The position numbers were made by a program, and so were the translations under genes. Below are positions 24,778 to 37,170 of a stretch of DNA of 64,000 nt, piece by piece; within the stretch, counting starts at the first letter, position 1, and every line of letters starts with the position of its first letter. The notes beneath the pieces were generated by a model that searched no databases, was not told the origin of the DNA, and saw only the letters and a list, made by a program, of their open reading frames with translations. Source of the stretch: Tubiluchus corallicola (lineage: Eukaryota > Priapulida > Priapulimorpha > Priapulimorphida > Tubiluchidae); contig JAQGDQ010000452.1 of the NCBI GenBank assembly GCA_030141605.1, positions 103,580-167,579 on the forward strand, read 5' to 3'.

Positions 24778-24850
24778 TGGCCCAACCAGGATTTGAACCA
24801 GAACCTTTTACCTTCAGGTCACATGCTCTGCCTAATGATCTACTGGGCCA
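24778..24850 (-). repeat. tRNA-like SINE head or tRNA pseudogene
   Basis: On the minus strand a 73-base cloverleaf can be drawn. The acceptor arms GGCCCAG and TTGGGCC pair, the D arm reads TAGATCATTAGGCAGAGC, the anticodon loop is CCTGAAG and the T loop is GGTTCAAATCC. Several anticodon-stem and T-stem pairs are broken and there is no long variable arm for the UGA (Ser) anticodon. It therefore looks like a SINE promoter or decayed tRNA rather than a functional gene. Confidence 0.65.
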
Positions 24851-24914
24851 ACTTAGCAGAATTGGTCTGAGACTTTCATGCTATTATTGAATAAACAATC
24901 AATACTTAATGTGG

Positions 24915-25000
24915 TACACGCACTCACGCATGCGCGCACACACACACGCAGACACACGCATGCGCACACACACACGCATGCACACGTGCATGCACACGCA

Positions 25001-25050
<50 letters not shown>
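24915..25050. repeat. CA/TG microsatellite with CGCATGCG interruptions
   Basis: Mostly CA repeats, with alternating purine-pyrimidine variants such as GCATGCGC in the first part and an uninterrupted CA run to 25048. Alternating sequence of this kind can adopt Z-DNA. The His/Thr and Cys/Val frames across it are artefacts. Confidence 0.95.
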
Positions 25051-25051
<1 letters not shown>

Positions 25052-25807
25052 CGGTTGGGAATTCGAAGCTGTACTTTTATTTTCCCAATATCTTTTCATT
25101 ACCAACCCCCAAATAGCTAAACTTAATTACTCTCTATCCAACATCAGAGACAAACAGGAAACTGCAGGAGGCTTATTGTCCTACGGAAATTAACCAGGCA
25201 TTCATCAATGCCAGCTGTTTATTAAAAAGCTGCTCGCCCTCTTTCTTCTTCTTTCAGCAGGGGAAGGTTTTTTCTCATGCCGAAACCTAATCACACTTTG
25301 TTGTTCTTTTCAGCTTCATCTTCATCATTCAGGCACTGATGTTAATGATTATATAAAGTGTTTGAATTGTGCAATAAATTAATTGGTATAATTTGCGTAC
25401 GGGCAATATTTTGTTTTGGAAAGATCATGCGAATGCATTCTCAATAAATGAATTTTTTCTGTAGAACTTAATTTTCATCATTTTTGCATCTGATCTATTA
25501 AATACAGTTTACATAACGCATCCAAGTCGAATACTTGGATTAACTTCTAATTCTAACTCAAATAAGACTTATGCTGCTGAAATTGGTACGAACTGCATTT
25601 TATAGAAAAATCGTTTTCTGAATTTTAAGTTGTATTATTATCGCTTGTTGCTGATTTTTTACTGAACGTTTCGTATGTAAACAATCACAAACCTGCATTT
25701 TTGTTTCAACCCTCATTGGCATGCATCTATTCTTTGCATTATTTTTTTACTTTTTTGCTTTTGAGTTTGCTTTTGAGTTTTTGACCATGCGACTTTTGAC
25801 GTTCATT

Positions 25808-26354
25808 TTAAACCAAAACCAGACGATTGATTAGATTAAATGACCTGTTCAAAAAGATTAAATCTCCTGTACAAAAAAATATTTTCTTGCCTATAAATGT
25901 TAGCAATTGTTTCTAATATTTAAATAATTACCTTGGAAAGTTAATTAACGGCAGCCGAATACAGTTATCACTTACATCACAAACTAACCATAGTTTTTGC
26001 AGTGGCAGGCATCTTCCATGCGGGTCAAGTACGCTTGCATAAGCGAAGATTGCTATAAGACGCTGATGTGATGTAGCGAAAATGAGTTCTACGTCACACT
26101 GAAGTCACAGATGAACACTGAAGTTCGTGATCATGCTTATCATGGTACCGACAAATAAGGCGCCATTGAAAGCCTTAGTGGATTCGCTGAGCCATGCGTA
26201 GCTTTGAAAGTTTAGCAAAATTTAACTATCCGAGGTACCGGTAATAAACATCTAATGTAAGCTTTGATTTACAACAAGCTGTTGTAGTTTTCAGTATTTT
26301 AGAACATACTTTATTCTGAACTAATGTCTACACAATCGTCCGGTTTCCCTTTAA
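25808..26354 (+). mobile_element. MITE-like family A (copy 1, 547 bp)
   Basis: The left end TTAAACCAAAACCAGACGAT and the reverse complement of the right end TTAAAGGGAAACCGGACGAT form terminal inverted repeats. The interior matches 36779-37170 in the same orientation and 58289-58796 in inverse orientation, with blocks such as GTTAGCAATTGTTTCT, CACAAACTAACCATAG and GTTCGTGATCATGC. No coding capacity, so non-autonomous. Confidence 0.78.
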
Positions 26355-27370
26355 CTTTCTGTGGCACATTGTAGTTCTTTCCCAATCAACACTAGAAGAA
26401 AGCATTATTATTACCTGCCTTGCAATGTTAACGTAACAGGACAGTTCAAGAAGAATTTGGCTTTGAAGTCTGTTGCTTTATGAAACTTTTCTAAATGCTT
26501 CCGTTTGGTGATAAGACTTTAATTTTTTTCTATCAAACACCTATTGCAAAATTAATAGTTCTTGTCTTAGAATGCTGGGTTTTGGTTATTGACAAATGAT
26601 TTGTTAAAGCAAACGAATAGAATGATATTAGAAGAGGGAACTGGGGGAAGTGGGTCAGCCAATAACTTCCGTTTCTGTGTGTAAAATTAAAATACTGATG
26701 GAAAATTAAAAGACTTTTTTTTCATAGTAGGAATTACATTTATAAATTTTCCTGTAACTGTTCTACAAAAGTACAAATGCAATAAACTTATAGGAATTTG
26801 ATTTGAAACTTCTCTGTAAACCGTTCAACATTCCTGGCGAATTACTTAATTCCTCGTGTCTGAAATAGCATTTCATAACCAATTGAATTATAAATTTATT
26901 ACACAGCAAATCGTACATGTAAACATACATACAAATTGTTATTACATTATAAAATAAAATAAACGAGTCACTGTGAGGAGGAGGAAGGAGTGTTATGCTT
27001 TCGAGTCCTCCTCTAGTACTTCCCCAGTCCTCCTCCAGCCAAAAAAATAGTTTACCTAGAAATGGAACACTTTTTTCACGTTAAAGATGCCATTTTTACC
27101 TGGCACGTTGTTAGTTCCTTTCGGAAACGAATACTGCATGATAATGAGGGACTATGATTGTAAAATAAGTTGAGAGACGGTGCAGCTGCAGCTGTGTTTG
27201 TCAAACTATGATGTTTATCGCTAATTGCATTTGCTTTAAGTAGTGTTTACTGTTCAGAGGCGGAGTTCATAGGTAAGTACTCGCAGCTTCATCATCACAT
27301 TGCCTAGGTGTGCAGAATTTGGACACCTGTTTGCAATCAATCAACTCGTGCCTGCAGCACGTGTACATAG

Positions 27371-27378
27371 TGACGTCA
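27371..27378. promoter_or_regulatory. Perfect CRE palindrome TGACGTCA
   Basis: An exact cAMP-response element in PKA-R intron 1, in a relatively CpG-richer stretch. About one chance occurrence per 65 kb is expected, so function is unproven. Confidence 0.3.
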
Positions 27379-27408
27379 ACTGTGGAGCATTGTGTAATGT
27401 GTATATTA

Positions 27409-27489
27409 TGGCGCGTTCAGACGTAGAGACTTCTCTCGCATCTTGTTGAAACGTGTGAACGAGAGAAATTTCTACGTCTGAACGCGCCA
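27409..27489. mobile_element. 81-bp Harbinger-like hairpin element
   Basis: Two arms of about 30 bases, beginning TGGCGCGTTCAGACGTAGA, are inverted copies with two mismatches around a loop of 21 bases. The element is flanked on both sides by TTA (27406-27408 and 27490-27492), matching the 3-bp TWA target duplications of PIF/Harbinger elements. It is far too short for a gene and is a minimal MITE or solo hairpin. The superfamily is inferred from the target site. Confidence 0.75.
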
Positions 27490-28952
27490 TTAGTCTGTTT
27501 TTCATTTTCTTGTGCAGTGTGTGGTCTTGTAACTGACATGGTATAGTTAGTTTCTTGATCCTAAACCAATTTTTTATGCAGACTTTGGTGCTTAACACAC
27601 AAAGTATCTGTGCTGGTTGTTCATTCTTGTGCTTTGTGAGTGTATAAGAAAAAAATAAAATAGTTTTGTCGACTAACGGCTTCTGGTTTATGATAATTTC
27701 ACGACTCGTTTCTTTACGACAGTTTCTACTAGGAATCGAGTACGGTATCACCAGCCACGGTCAGTAACGGGCATCATTTAATTTTGAAGTTTACTAAATG
27801 GTTTAACTGAGTGACCTTTCAAGTCTTCGACAGGTTTCATTTCCCTGATGGGATAATGATTGGCTGAACATTCAGTGGTGCGTTTATACGTTTATTCTTG
27901 CTGTGTGTTGATGCATGCTGAGAAGCGACAGTCACCTCGTGGATTTGCTCTAAATAACAAGCCATGTTGCTTAATGTGTTTCGTGGGGACTGCAGGATGT
28001 TATCAGCCAGGTAAATAAGCATTACTGTTAGTGAAGCCAGATGACACAGAACCTCGTTAGTCGTCACGCCGGGAGGATATATTTGTAATGCTATTGTGGG
28101 AAGTCAGCATTGTATTTGGTGAAGCCTTTGTGTGAAACTTGTGTCGAAATAAGTCCTTAATACTGTCGCAGGAGCAGTGACAATATATCTAAGGTTTTAT
28201 CTCTTGTGAAGCCATTGTGCATGTATGTAGTCTTGCAACAGGATGTTATTAATAACACTGTCGTGTTTGCTCTTTTGTTAAATGCGTTATTATGCCAGAC
28301 GAGCTTTGAGCTGGAGATACACGTGAGAATCAATAATGAGAACAAACTGCTGAAGGCAGACGTGTTACTTACGTGATATCTGATCCCATTAAAACTAGTG
28401 TTTCTAATGTTATTTATGTAGCATATGTGAGCTGTGTAATAACTTACTGCTGTATTACACAAGGGAACCAGGCACGGACTTTTAGTGAATATGTTCGAAA
28501 GTAGTAAGGACTTCTTCACGATAGTGCAGCAGTCAGATTATTGAATAGCTATGCCAAGTTGTAACAAAGCCAAGGTATTTACTATTAACACTTTCGCATG
28601 AATACATTACACCTGCATGTAATAATTCCTATTCTGAGCAAGCCTCTCATTCCTCAAGTTCATGTGTTATGTCTTCTCCTCTATTTCACCTGTTATGCTG
28701 TTAGAACTGTTTTATAAGATATGACATACTTCAAGAATTGTTGTACTGCACTTCTTATTCATGAGTCTGAAACTGATACAATCATTACCATGTTAATAAC
28801 TCATTGTAACTTTACTAGAGTAACTTGTAGACTGTTTAAGAACAGCTAGGTAGTACGTTTTGAATTGATGACAGCACGTTTTGAATTGATGACACCAGCA
28901 TGGGTGTTGTAAGGCTCATTTCATTGAGTAAATTATTTAAGCTGTGTTTTGC

Positions 28953-29160
28953 CAGTGAGAGGAGCTGATGATTTGAACACACTGTTGTGTGGCAATTAGG
29001 AAGGCAGGTCTGGGGGATTTAGCTCAATGATAGCTTACTTGGTTCCCACCCGGGAGGTTGCGGCTTCAATTCCGGAGCGAGTCATATCAAAGGCTTAAAA
29101 AATTACCAGTGAGATGCGCTGATGATGTGAACATGATATTGTACTGGTGGGAAGACAGTA
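28953..29160 (+). repeat. tRNA-derived SINE-like tandem
   Basis: At about 29010 the sequence GGGGGATTTAGCTCAATGAT resembles a tRNA A box and CGGCTTCAATTCC a B box. The bodies before it (CCAGTGAGAGGAGCTGATGAT at 28953) and after it (CCAGTGAGATGCGCTGATGAT at about 29105) are similar. This suggests two SINE-related units in tandem, both diverged. Confidence 0.5.
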
Positions 29161-32100
29161 AGCCCCTAATAGAAAGGTTTCATTTGTGCAACCATTGGCA
29201 TGAGTTGACAACCACAGTGGATATTTACTGGCACCATTGACCAAAGGGCAGGTTATCAAAATATGATTATATATTGCTGGAACAACAGACAGGAGTTGAC
29301 ATTAAAGTAAGAGTACGTACTGGCCACAATGTATGTTTACTGAACACACGAGAAATTTCTTGCGAAAAAATCCAGCAAATGCATAACATATGTAAGATTT
29401 TAAACACCTGCCATCATAAACTTGCATAATCTTTACTATGTCTGCATTTTTGGCAGCAGAAATACATAAAATTAAGCAAGTAGTTGCTACACAAACTGTA
29501 GTTGCTACACATAATCAGCTGGTTTTAAATTAACATTTTTCATGTTAATGAGTTAGACAAATGGCCTGACACTTGCGCACTATATATTGTGAGCCCTGCA
29601 CCGATAGAATTAAAATGTGTTAAAGGAAATGAATGTAATAGTTGTTGTGTCACTATGATATCAGTTCTGTACACTTGTGTACCTTAAAAGACTTAAGCTA
29701 GAGTGTTGCCTATATGTTACTGTTTGCACCTCATGTAAGTTAATTGGAGCTGCCTGTAAATTTTGAAGAGCGATACTTGCATAAAGTGCTATCATATTGT
29801 TCCATAAGTACAGTGCTAGACGTGGTTTCAGAGAAAACAGTAATGACATTGCATCAGCAATAAGAATATTAATATCATGTTGTAATAAGATCTCATTGTG
29901 TTTGACGTAGGATCAATACTGGACATTATTAATATTATGGGAACGTGATAAATTGTACCTACGTGAAGACTAGAACTACTTCCATGCAATATGTCATTTG
30001 TAAACGATATGGACCCAGGACCTGTGTGAAATCAGAACTATGTACAAAGAAATGCTAAACCATTCATTGTGATTATTAATTCTGTACCATGAATTATGCT
30101 CATGGAGAGATCACTGTATATATACTATAGAGTAAAGTTAATACAGAAGTCATTCAATATTTTTAGTGCTACAGCTTCTTATGGTACTCAAAACAGCATA
30201 CAGTTACATATGCTAAATTAAGCCTGTCTACTGCAGTTTTTACTAATAGGAGGTTCATTACTGTAACTTGTACCTAATAGCTCCTTCTCTCAGTTTACCT
30301 GTGGAAGGACCAGTACTGTACTAATTCAGCCACATCTGGTGCCTCAGCCTGATACCTGAACCAACTTGCTAGCCTTGTACAACTTTCCAGTAGCTGTAGC
30401 CAAGTCTGATCTTGGGTCAACTATAGTCTTATTCTATTTACATATTTATTTATTCTATAGTTTTATTGTATTATCTGAACCTACATTTAAAAAAGTCCTG
30501 TATTGTTACTTTTATGAAAGATGTTCTAATGCTTTCTGTTCATTGATTCTTAAACACCGATAAGCTTGTTCGGACACATTTTACTCCCGCTTCTCATAAT
30601 CTTCCCTGGAAATTCCTATATGCATAACAGCCGCTCACAAATCCTTTTTTTCCTCGGGCCTGTTATTTATGGAATTCTTTAGCACACATTTGTTTCCATG
30701 CTATTTACAACCTCACTTGTTTCAAGAAATACACGAACAGACATCCATCACTAAAAATTAGTTATAAAAATTTGGGCTAGTGTTCTAGACATGCAGTTTA
30801 CTTTGTACAGAACAATTCTTTTAAAAATTTGTTACAAGGATTACATTATACCAATCAAATGGGAAAGTCATTAGTATAATAATTGCTATCAAAGATTCTA
30901 CAATGCTGCATGAGTTGTTTTGTAGCCTTTATTGCTAAGTGTTTCTGTACTTTCCTTCATCTGAACGATTCCCTCTTCAGGTCTTCAAACGGCTGACTCT
31001 TTTGGCCTTTAGCAATTTTTATTTCTTGTTCTTTCATCTGTTACTGTTTATTGCATGCAATAACTACGTAATGGTTGCGTATGGATTAATAATCTCCTTG
31101 AAAAGTTTCTTGTAAATGATGATGATGTTAAGCTTATTGTGGCAGCAGCAGCAGTCTGTTGCTCGGATGAGTGATTTGTGTAATTAGTGAATTTTGCTCA
31201 AGTGTTTTATCATGGAAGTTTTGCAAACAACATTAACTATGAAATTATTTTTAATCAAAAAATTGAGTGCTGTTTTTCGTGGAAAGTGATATGAAAGTGT
31301 GGCTATCTCGTTGCTCGCTTTTCTGAGGTGGTCGGATACGTAGATTACAATTGAAAAAAGTTCTGTTAGGTTTTGTAAGGCTGTGTTTACTTGCAGGAAG
31401 AGCATCGGCACTTTTCAGAAGAGCTAGCCGGAACCGTCCTTTTATAGACTCCATGGTACTTTCTATGTACTCATTTTTGCTTTCGTTCTGCTGAGCATTT
31501 ATTGTCGTCGTCGTTGCCGTTTTAATGTGTGAACATTGTAGTCAATTCTTCACTTTCTGCCATCAACCAACTGTCGTAAAGTAATAAGCATTCACACTTG
31601 CGGTGTCTTCTATCGTTTATTGTCGACACTGTTACCGTAACGTATTATAATTTTAAGAGTTTTTAGTTCGGCTTTATTAGACCTAGCTGCAGGAATATTA
31701 CGTTCAATGAAGTTTCTTCTAGTCTCATGATTGCGTAATAAAGGTTGATGAAAATGTGCAAATTACTGAGCTCATCTTATAAATTACAGGGCTTTGATGT
31801 ATTCCTGTGTTAGTTCATTCTGCTCACGCTGTGCCGTAAAGCTGCAGCTAATGTAGTTAGCGTTACAAAGCCTGCAATGCTGTAATTTACCATGTTCAAG
31901 CGATCAAACGGCCATTGTTTTTCGTCCTCCCAGTGGTGCATTAGTTTTGAGTGCTTCCTAGAGAGTTGTCAGTAAATTGATGAACAGGTCTGTATTTATC
32001 CGATTTTCTTTCTGGTGTTGGAATTTTCTAGACAGGTTTAAGTCCTGGTCCTGCCACCATCACAGAAACTGCTTGTTTTAGTGTCCATAAGCAAAATCCA

Positions 32101-32188
32101 ATGCAGCAATTTCTGTACCGTCCCTCGAAATTCACAAAACTGGCCTGTTGTCGCCAGAACACTCCGCATGGTTTGTGATTGTTTCTGG

Positions 32189-32191
32189 TGC

Positions 32192-32233
<42 letters not shown>

Positions 32234-32265
32234 TCAACAACAACAACAATAATAATAATAATTTA
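32189..32265. repeat. ATA/ACA trinucleotide microsatellite
   Basis: A run of AAT repeats, interrupted by ATCAACAACAACAAC, then more AAT repeats. Confidence 0.95.
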
Positions 32266-34080
32266 TTGAATATTTTAATGCATTATACGTGATGATCAAA
32301 TGCATCGTACAATAAAAGCTCAACAAAATTACTAAAAAATTAATTCATAAGATATGTAAGACCATGCTTATACATGCTTTGCCGATGTCACTTATTACTG
32401 TACGTATTTGTATCATTCGTGTGTTGAGGGCAGAACAGTTGTAGTGCAATCGTATTTATCTTTGTGGTATGGGTCTCATTTTGGTCTCGCTACTGTTCTG
32501 CTGTAACTGTCGAGTAGCGTCGTCGTTTCCATGGTTGCCGCATCCGGCTTTCCGGGATACTATTTGCCTGTTAACGGGGGTGATGACCGTTTCATAATAA
32601 TTACTACTAATGTAGGAATCCCACGCATACGGGAAATAGCTGGCTTCCTTTTCTTGGACTAATCATCGAAACGGTTAGGGTTATAAGCACTTTCATTCAA
32701 AAATTGCATTCACATATGTAGGAAATCAGTGCACATTATAACTCGAGCACAGACGTGCTCCGGTCGCCAAATAACATGTCTAACACTTTCTTACTTTCTT
32801 TATACAAGTACAACCTAGTTAAAGGAAAAGAGGACTAGTGAAAATATGAATATGGGTAAGAGGCATCTGTCAACGTTTTTCTTCAAGCGAGCGAGGTTAT
32901 GGTTTACAAGGAAACAAGGTAAAGAATTGCACAATTAAGAGGCTCCAGTGGAAAAACTAGATTTATAAGCAGCTGCTACAATGTTAAATTTGTTAGTTCG
33001 CTGTTTTTAGACCAACTAAACGTTTATTTAGTACTCTGTAGAAGAAATTTGTGTCTCATCGTTGTGAATGAAATTGTTCAAAGCAAAATAGAAATCTGAG
33101 AAGGTATAATTTTATAATTTTTAATCTTTCTCTTATTTGATCTTTCATATTAGTTTGTACAGCGAAAAACAAAAAAGTTACAAACTAATATAAGTAATCA
33201 TGGAAACATACAAATAGACGTAGTTTTCAACATTTTGCTGTTTGTTATTTACTTCATCTACTGCTTTATTTTAGCTATAAAACTGCTTCAATGTTTTTCT
33301 TCCTCTTTAGTTTATGAGCAAACAGCAAAGCTTCATCCACGGCTGGCTTGCATAATGCAAATGTAGCTTCAGTTTACTCATACGACGCTACCATAGTGAC
33401 TTGTATAGAGGAAATTTTAACAAGTAACTTGATCGATATTCCAAACTCACTCATCGATTTCTGCGAATTTTCTGAATAAGTTTTTGAGAGTGCGCGCAAA
33501 CAAACTTATTACTGGTTTCTGTATACAAATCATGTCAACACACCAGGGAATAACTACGATATGACTATCTGAATCGAATCCATTCTCATGTTTATTGAAA
33601 TTGACGCTCTGCTGGCGGCTGCCTGCGTCGCCGTATATATGTATGAAAATTTTTCTGACAACATTCGTGTTTTTGCGCGCGTGTGCGTGAATAAACAAAT
33701 TTTTCACTTACCCAGATCAACGTGTTCTCTTTTTTCCTTGGAGGTGACATTATTCACTCCTTAATCACTTTTGTTTGGCTTCTTACAATTCTTTGTATTC
33801 GAACTTGTGTTTAGGAACGTAACAAGGCAATGGGGACATAAATACAAAACAAAAAATGGTAACCATAGCAAGAGTTGCTAGGCTCTAAATTCTACATCAT
33901 ATTAGTAATGTCAGTTGTTTGTCCTGCACATTTCAGTTTTTAACAATTTTTTATTCTTGGTAACAAACTGAAAAGTGTGGTGTTAGCTTATTAGTATTAC
34001 TTGTGTATAATTTCTTTATTATCTGAGTCACAAAACTGACTTCTGAACTGTGAAAGTTGCTACCGTGTAGCGTGTGCAGA

Positions 34081-34128
34081 TGACGTCATGGGCTTAGGAA
34101 TGAGTGACGTTTTGTATGATGATGTCAT
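34081..34128. promoter_or_regulatory. CRE cluster
   Basis: A perfect TGACGTCA at 34081-34088, a TGACG half-site at about 34104 and TGATGTCA at about 34120 lie within 50 bp, 1.4 kb upstream of PKA RI exon 2. CREB/ATF sites in a PKA regulatory gene would allow feedback by cAMP; that link is inference. Confidence 0.35.
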
Positions 34129-35204
34129 TAGCATGGCACTGCGGGTGATGATGAAGGGACAACATCAAGTAACAAGATGAAGGGACCTGCATCTTGCGGG
34201 TGCAGGAAGCCAGCTAATCACCATCATGCTGATCTTCCTTTCAGTGACCCTCACTGGCTTCATCTGTTATAAGATGGCCAAGGTCATCAAGGTATTTTGA
34301 TAATAGAGGTTCTTATGTAATGGATTCATTGTATATGTGGCACATGTAAACGGAAAACTTCCTGTTCCCAAGGTTCTCAACAAACCTACATTCGTAAGAG
34401 AACTTACTGTGCCAGCAGAGACGTTGCGGATTTTGTGTTGGTGTAGAAACCATGAAAGCAGTCTCTGGGATGTAGCTGTTCTAGCTCAGCCTTGACCACT
34501 AATACACACTCAATGGCTATTCTTGCTTATAGCCTCAAACTTTAGTTTTGCTGTCGAAACTGGAGACTACTTCTATCTTTTGTTGTTGTAAATGCGTCCA
34601 TTTGCTTGTGAGAGATGATAGTATATGGTATGGTTCAGTTGCATGTAATGGAATTGGTTTTTAAATTGTTTGAATAATATCAACATTGTTTCATTTTGCT
34701 GTGCTGACACATGCACGACTATAGTCAACTGAAATTGCTCCACGAAGATGACACATGTAGTCAAAAAAGTTGGACAGTTAGAATGTCACAAAACCTTTGG
34801 TTGAATAATATCAATTTTTGACACACTCTTGTAGTTGACAAAGTTGATCGCAAGGTGTTTTGGTAACTGCAGGACCAAGAGCAGAAATTCAGCGCTCTGA
34901 CACACGTACGACTTCGTCTGCTCAACTAGGAACAAATTACTTTTAACAGCTTTTTCCATTTAATCTTTTGACCTAGCTGTGACTTAACCTGTGGTTTAGC
35001 CAAGTCTTAACAAAAGAGAGAAAACCAGCAAACAATTGCTGACAGAAACTGGATGACCATAACATACGATTTTTTGATAGAGAACGAGATTCTAGACGAT
35101 GTTTTGATTCTATTTTGAACTTCAGACGTTGTTTTTGTCGTGTTGCATCGTTTAAAAAAATGAATAAACAGAAAAAACAAAATCATGTTATGAAATCCCA
35201 TGTT

Positions 35205-35483
35205 ATAGAAACTAGTGTGATTCCTGTGGGACCTTTTCGGCTGTTTTCGGCGCGGAATTTCAGCCTGTAAATCAGTCAATTAGATCTGATTACTAGCAGT
35301 CAATTCGTTAGATAGTCTGTCAGTTAGTCAGCTAGTTGGCCAAACAATCTATGCATTAACCTAGCCAGGCATTGTTTTCACTCAATAATTCTGACAATCA
35401 GTCGATCAGTAGGCCATTCAGGCCCACAACTAGGCATTTATGGATAAGCCTAGCCAGGTAGTCATCCTGTTGACCAATCAGCC
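35205..35483 (+). repeat. 279-bp direct repeat, copy 1 (before exon 2)
   Basis: Runs from ATAGAAACTAGTGTGATTCC to GTTGACCAATCAGCC and recurs at 37968-38246 with the same length and 13 mismatches by my count (about 95% identity). The sequence is rich in CAGTCA/TTAGTCAG motifs. This copy ends 58 bp before exon 2. Confidence 0.92.
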
Positions 35484-35541
35484 TCTTTCTGCCTCTTGTT
35501 TTTTTATAGAGCAGCATCGCTGAACAGATTGCTTTTTACAG

Positions 35542-35703
35542 GAAAACAGATCGAAGCAGAAGTCATCTTCGAGTCCAGCACAGGATGACAGCGATGAGCA
35601 GTCCCCTCTTCCGACGCAGCCTCCTGGTACAGGACGAACAAGAAGAGGAGCTGTCAGTGCCGAGGTCTACACAGAGGAGGATGCAGCGAGTTATGTTAAG
35701 AAG
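35542..35703 (+). CDS. PRKAR1A: PKA RI exon 2: linker and pseudosubstrate
   Basis: 54 codons, phase 0 on both sides, with acceptor GCTTTTTACAG and donor GTATGG. The first half is a Ser/Pro/Asp-rich disordered linker ([18 protein letters not shown]). It is followed by the inhibitor site [20 protein letters not shown], where Ala occupies the phosphorylation position; this makes it a type I pseudosubstrate, not a type II substrate site. The exon lies between two copies of a 279-bp repeat. Any alternative first exon ending in phase 0 could join here. Confidence 0.97.
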
Positions 35704-35804
35704 GTATGGTGCAGTTTGTTTGTCATTCTGTCTGTCGTGGCTTGCTTTTCAGGTGGGTAAAAAATTCGTACATTTTCTTGGTGCAGTGGGTTTAATTGTA
35801 CGTT

Positions 35805-35875
35805 TTTGGACTTGAACCAGGATTTTCAGGATTGCAAGTACAACATCATGACCACTAGACCACACAGTCCCTTGT
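35805..35875 (-). repeat. tRNA-derived SINE-like fragment
   Basis: The minus strand reads TGTGTGGTCTAGTGGTCATG (A-box-like) and CCTGGTTCAAGTCC (B-box-like) about 40 bases apart. Pairing of the outer arms is poor, so it is a SINE head or remnant. Confidence 0.5.
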
Positions 35876-36778
35876 AAGTTGCTAGGAGGCAATAAGCTCA
35901 CAAGTATTAAATTTTCAAAAACAAATCTAACTGAAATTTTGAGTGTAAATCTTAAATTGAATGTTCTTTGTTCTATTAATTCTTTCTCTCCTGTTGCTCA
36001 GATTTTTAGCTCCAACTTTTGCCGGTTTTCAACTTAAGAAAACAGTTTTCTATGTGATTTCATTGTTTTGCAAATTTTGAAAATTGTTTTGCAAATCACT
36101 CAGAGAGTGATAGAAGTATTAGCAGAATAACAACGCTCTCTAATCTACTCATAACATTCACATACATTTATACGCTAGATTAGCGTGAGCACACATCACG
36201 CACAATACAAATTAAATTTATGCCTTTCACTCACTCATTCAGTGATTTATGCACTGCTGTGATTTCCATGGGTTAAAACTATTAATTTGCATCAGTGTTG
36301 GCGCATTTAATGTGGATTCATTTAATGACCTAAAGTTCTTACTTCATTCGGTAATTTCAGTTTAGTATTATCGTATCCGACTCGTTTATTGTCTCGTAGA
36401 TGGCACCACAAGTTAATCTTTCACTGTACGGCGAATAAAGCATTTCTTTTTCTGCCTGAGTGACTTGACTGAATTCTTTCACTTAAAATATTTATAAATG
36501 CTAAGGTGCTTTTATGAATGACAGGTACTTTTATTTACGTATGTAGAAATTCTCCGTATATATATTTTTTATGAAGGTTGGGCATAATTCTCTTCCCCCA
36601 GGCGATAGTGAGACCTATTAATTCAATTCATTTGTTAATACAAATATTTAATTTTAAAATTTAAGCAGTCAAATGAGATGACATTGAGAAACCAGCATGG
36701 TTCACCAACCTTCGAGACACGTTTTGATGTAACACTGAGTGACTGTACAGTAGATACTAGATGCTGCTACAGATGATA

Positions 36779-37170
36779 TTAAAGGAAGACAGGATGATTT
36801 TTCATATACTACTCCATTTTCGAGTCTGATGAAAAGTATACATTGTAACACCAGTAATACTGCAAAAGCATTTCTAATAATTAAATAATAGATTAAAAAC
36901 TTAATTAATGGCGGGTGAGCCCAACTACTGATGACATCACAAACTAACATAATTTTCAACAGCCATGAGCGTGTTGCACGTGTTTGCGAAAGAGAAAATT
37001 GAAGTACAGTGCTACTGTAAGATATTCAGTGTGTTGTACTAAAACTAGGCAAGTTTTAAGATAAAAGTTCAAATTTCAAATTTACCACTGTGCTTGCACA
37101 TGACCTGTCGAACGTGTGTAGTTCGTCACATACTAACACATCTGAACTGAGAGGTACAGCACCTGTTTTT
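36779..37170 (+). mobile_element. MITE-like family A (copy 2, diverged)
   Basis: Begins TTAAAGGAAGACAGGATGAT and follows the 25808 copy through AAGTATACATT, TAATTAATGGC and CACAAACTAACATA. Beyond about 37000 similarity weakens and the right terminal repeat was not found, so the end is approximate. Confidence 0.6.

Larger units (their letters stand above)
12513..35541 (+). other. PKA RI intron 1 (23 kb)
   Basis: Contains the candidate alternative first exon (22068-22381), family C, D and A elements, a CT-rich block, a CA microsatellite, SINE-like pieces, a Harbinger-like hairpin and an ATA repeat. Stretches 12540-14900, 15430-17930, 19950-22060, 22450-24770, 29300-32180 and 32270-35200 show no further gene-like features. 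Two ATTGGCTGCTG repeats (inverted CCAAT) sit at about 15849-15872. Two short ATG-to-donor candidates, at 28551 and 34100, are treated as findings. Confidence 0.6.

Noticed and set aside
24778-24850. Functional tRNA-Ser (UGA)
   Set aside because: Broken anticodon and T stems and no long variable arm; better explained as a SINE head or pseudogene.
24853-25193. His/Thr and Cys/Val frames
   Set aside because: CA/TG microsatellite artefacts.
27341-28519. Minus-strand frames of 136, 76 and 120 codons
   Set aside because: No recognisable motifs; the first spans the Harbinger-like hairpin. Low stop density reflects local base composition.
34247-34293. Possible mini-exon (CCTTTCAG acceptor, coding-like 47 bases, AAG|GTATTT)
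   Set aside because: Its length and phase would break the PKA RI frame and there is no homology.
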